Below are positions 63,160 through 64,000 of a stretch of 64,000 nucleotides of DNA, piece by piece (position 1 is the first letter of the stretch; every line of letters begins with the position of its first letter). Under the pieces are notes generated by a model, which was not told where the DNA came from, did not search any database, and saw nothing but the letters and a program-made list of their open reading frames with translations. The position numbers and the translations under genes were made by a program. The DNA is from Marthasterias glacialis (lineage: Eukaryota > Echinodermata > Asteroidea > Forcipulatida > Asteriidae). Where the stretch lies: positions 28,901,321 through 28,965,320 of the forward strand of contig OU452223.1 in NCBI GenBank assembly GCA_911728455.2, read 5' to 3'.

Positions 63160-63287
63160 ATGGCTGGTACGACTGAAATTAGAGAACAACATCGCTTTGA
63201 TGAGCAGAAATTGCACGAATTCTTGATCAAAAGAGTGCCAGGTTTTCCTCAAAGTTTATCGGGCAACTTGGAAGTACGGCAGTTTAC
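63160..63287 (+). CDS. first coding exon of an ACAD10/ACAD11-like gene (partial at right edge)
   Basis: ATG in good context (GAAAATGG) followed by 42 codons and two bases, then donor AC|GTGAGT. The peptide reads MAGTTEIREQHRFDEQKLHE, FLIKRVPGFPQ and LEVRQFT. The REQHRFDE...L..FL...VPGF......VRQF pattern matches the N-terminus of animal ACAD10/ACAD11, which begins an aminoglycoside-phosphotransferase-like kinase domain joined to an acyl-CoA dehydrogenase. These proteins act on 4-hydroxy acids in fatty-acid oxidation. Upstream ATG 63141 is out of frame. The rest of the gene lies beyond the window; no second exon was found up to 64000. It is transcribed divergently from GOSR2, 2.5 kb away. Confidence 0.65.
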
Positions 63288-64000
63288 GTGAGTATGATTA
63301 TAAACTGTTATTAATGTAGGGCGCCGGCATCCTTCAACTTAGTAACGCTCACTGAGCTTCGCAAAAATAACCACAGTGGAACGAGAAAAAGCAAAGCAAT
63401 TGAGATAACATTAACAAAGTAAGTTCATATCCTACAGTTCATACAGTTCAAAAGCATCCTTGAATTGAAACTTGGCAAAAAGATGGAGAAAGACGCACAA
63501 CATTGGAATGAGTTCCAAAAAAAAAGCCAAGGTGGCTGCAGCAAGTCTAAATTAATATATGACTTATTATGTGACATTTCTTCATACTTTTTTTTAAAGT
63601 AGTTGTCAGAAAACTCTTGATAACCGATTGCCTGGTTAAAGTTGCTGGTAGGCAAGTATTGGCGATGAAGAAAAGAGAAATAATGTCCGACAGACACCGC
63701 GATGGTAGAGATGCAGTGGTAATATGAGACTTGACTGTACATGATGTAGTATAACTTCACATTACTTTTATAACTTTGTTTTTGAATTGTATGCACCAAG
63801 CACTCAAGCAGAGGTAAGGCATATGCACAATCTTAAGGTTTGCAATCTGCCAAATTGAAACAACTCCTATACAGAGACTTCTGATCTCTGTCTGACCATG
63901 AAACAATAAACTACATGTACATGTAGATCTAGTTTATTGCTCCATGGAACGACCTTGCTCTTTAATCTGATCAGGGATCAACAAATACTGATAGTGATAA
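63288..64000 (+). other. presumed intron 1 of the ACAD-like gene
   Basis: No further exon recognised. A 124-codon minus-strand frame (63425-63799) is without family resemblance. A small inverted repeat lies at 63895-63946. Confidence 0.4.
63895..63946. repeat. inverted repeat, about 18-base arms
   Basis: CCATGAAACAATAAACTA and TAGTTTATTGCTCCATGG pair around an ACATGTACATGTAGATC loop that is itself palindromic. Confidence 0.75.

Noticed and set aside
63425-63799. 124-codon minus-strand frame in the ACAD-like intron
   Set aside because: No family resemblance, AT-rich composition and no splice or promoter support.

Overview
The window is animal (metazoan) genomic DNA: genes have GT-AG introns, intergenic and intronic space is large, and it is crowded with SINEs, LINE remnants, short terminal-inverted-repeat (TIR) elements and satellites. 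The protein sequences (Wnt9, GOSR2/membrin, an ACAD10/11-type N-terminus) are deuterostome-like. Foldback-type repeats and the recurrent 'taggccta' word suggest a marine invertebrate deuterostome, probably an echinoderm. That placement is inference. One 100-base N gap (43914-44013) shows a scaffolded draft assembly.

Genes: (1) 152-1285 (+), an intronless beta-1,3-galactosyltransferase-like (GT31) type II membrane protein. (2) 8263-35452 (-), a complete four-exon Wnt9 gene encoding 373 residues, with introns of about 4.98, 20.15 and 0.94 kb; every junction is GT-AG and the phases agree. (3) 54007-60618 (-), a complete six-exon GOSR2 (membrin, Golgi Qb-SNARE) gene encoding 212 residues. (4) 63160-63287 (+), first coding exon of an ACAD10/ACAD11-like gene that runs off the right edge. 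Wnt9 and GOSR2 are neighbours on the same strand, as WNT9B and GOSR2 are neighbours in human.

Repeats: a decayed L1/Tx1-type LINE lies directly 3' of Wnt9 (4980-8100). Wnt9 intron 3 holds a foldback element with tandem-repeat arms. The long intron 2 holds several TIR elements, a LINE tail, SINEs, a 48-bp minisatellite and long microsatellites. Intron 1 holds a TTAA-flanked element and a hAT-type element with a perfect 8-bp target duplication. The Wnt9-GOSR2 spacer holds a 49-copy octamer array, a 62-bp satellite inside a MITE, a second copy of the hAT family, SINEs and a TIR element with a perfect 9-bp target duplication. GOSR2 introns contain a nested transposon pair, a 414-bp tandem duplication and a 63-bp palindrome. 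Three large palindromes lie between GOSR2 and the ACAD gene.

I found no operon, CRISPR, phage or other prokaryotic system. The most unusual signals are a dispersed repeat family that joins a hammerhead-ribozyme-like core to a histone-mRNA-type stem-loop, the palindrome cluster, and the foldback element inside Wnt9. All transposon family names are motif-level assignments made without database searches.
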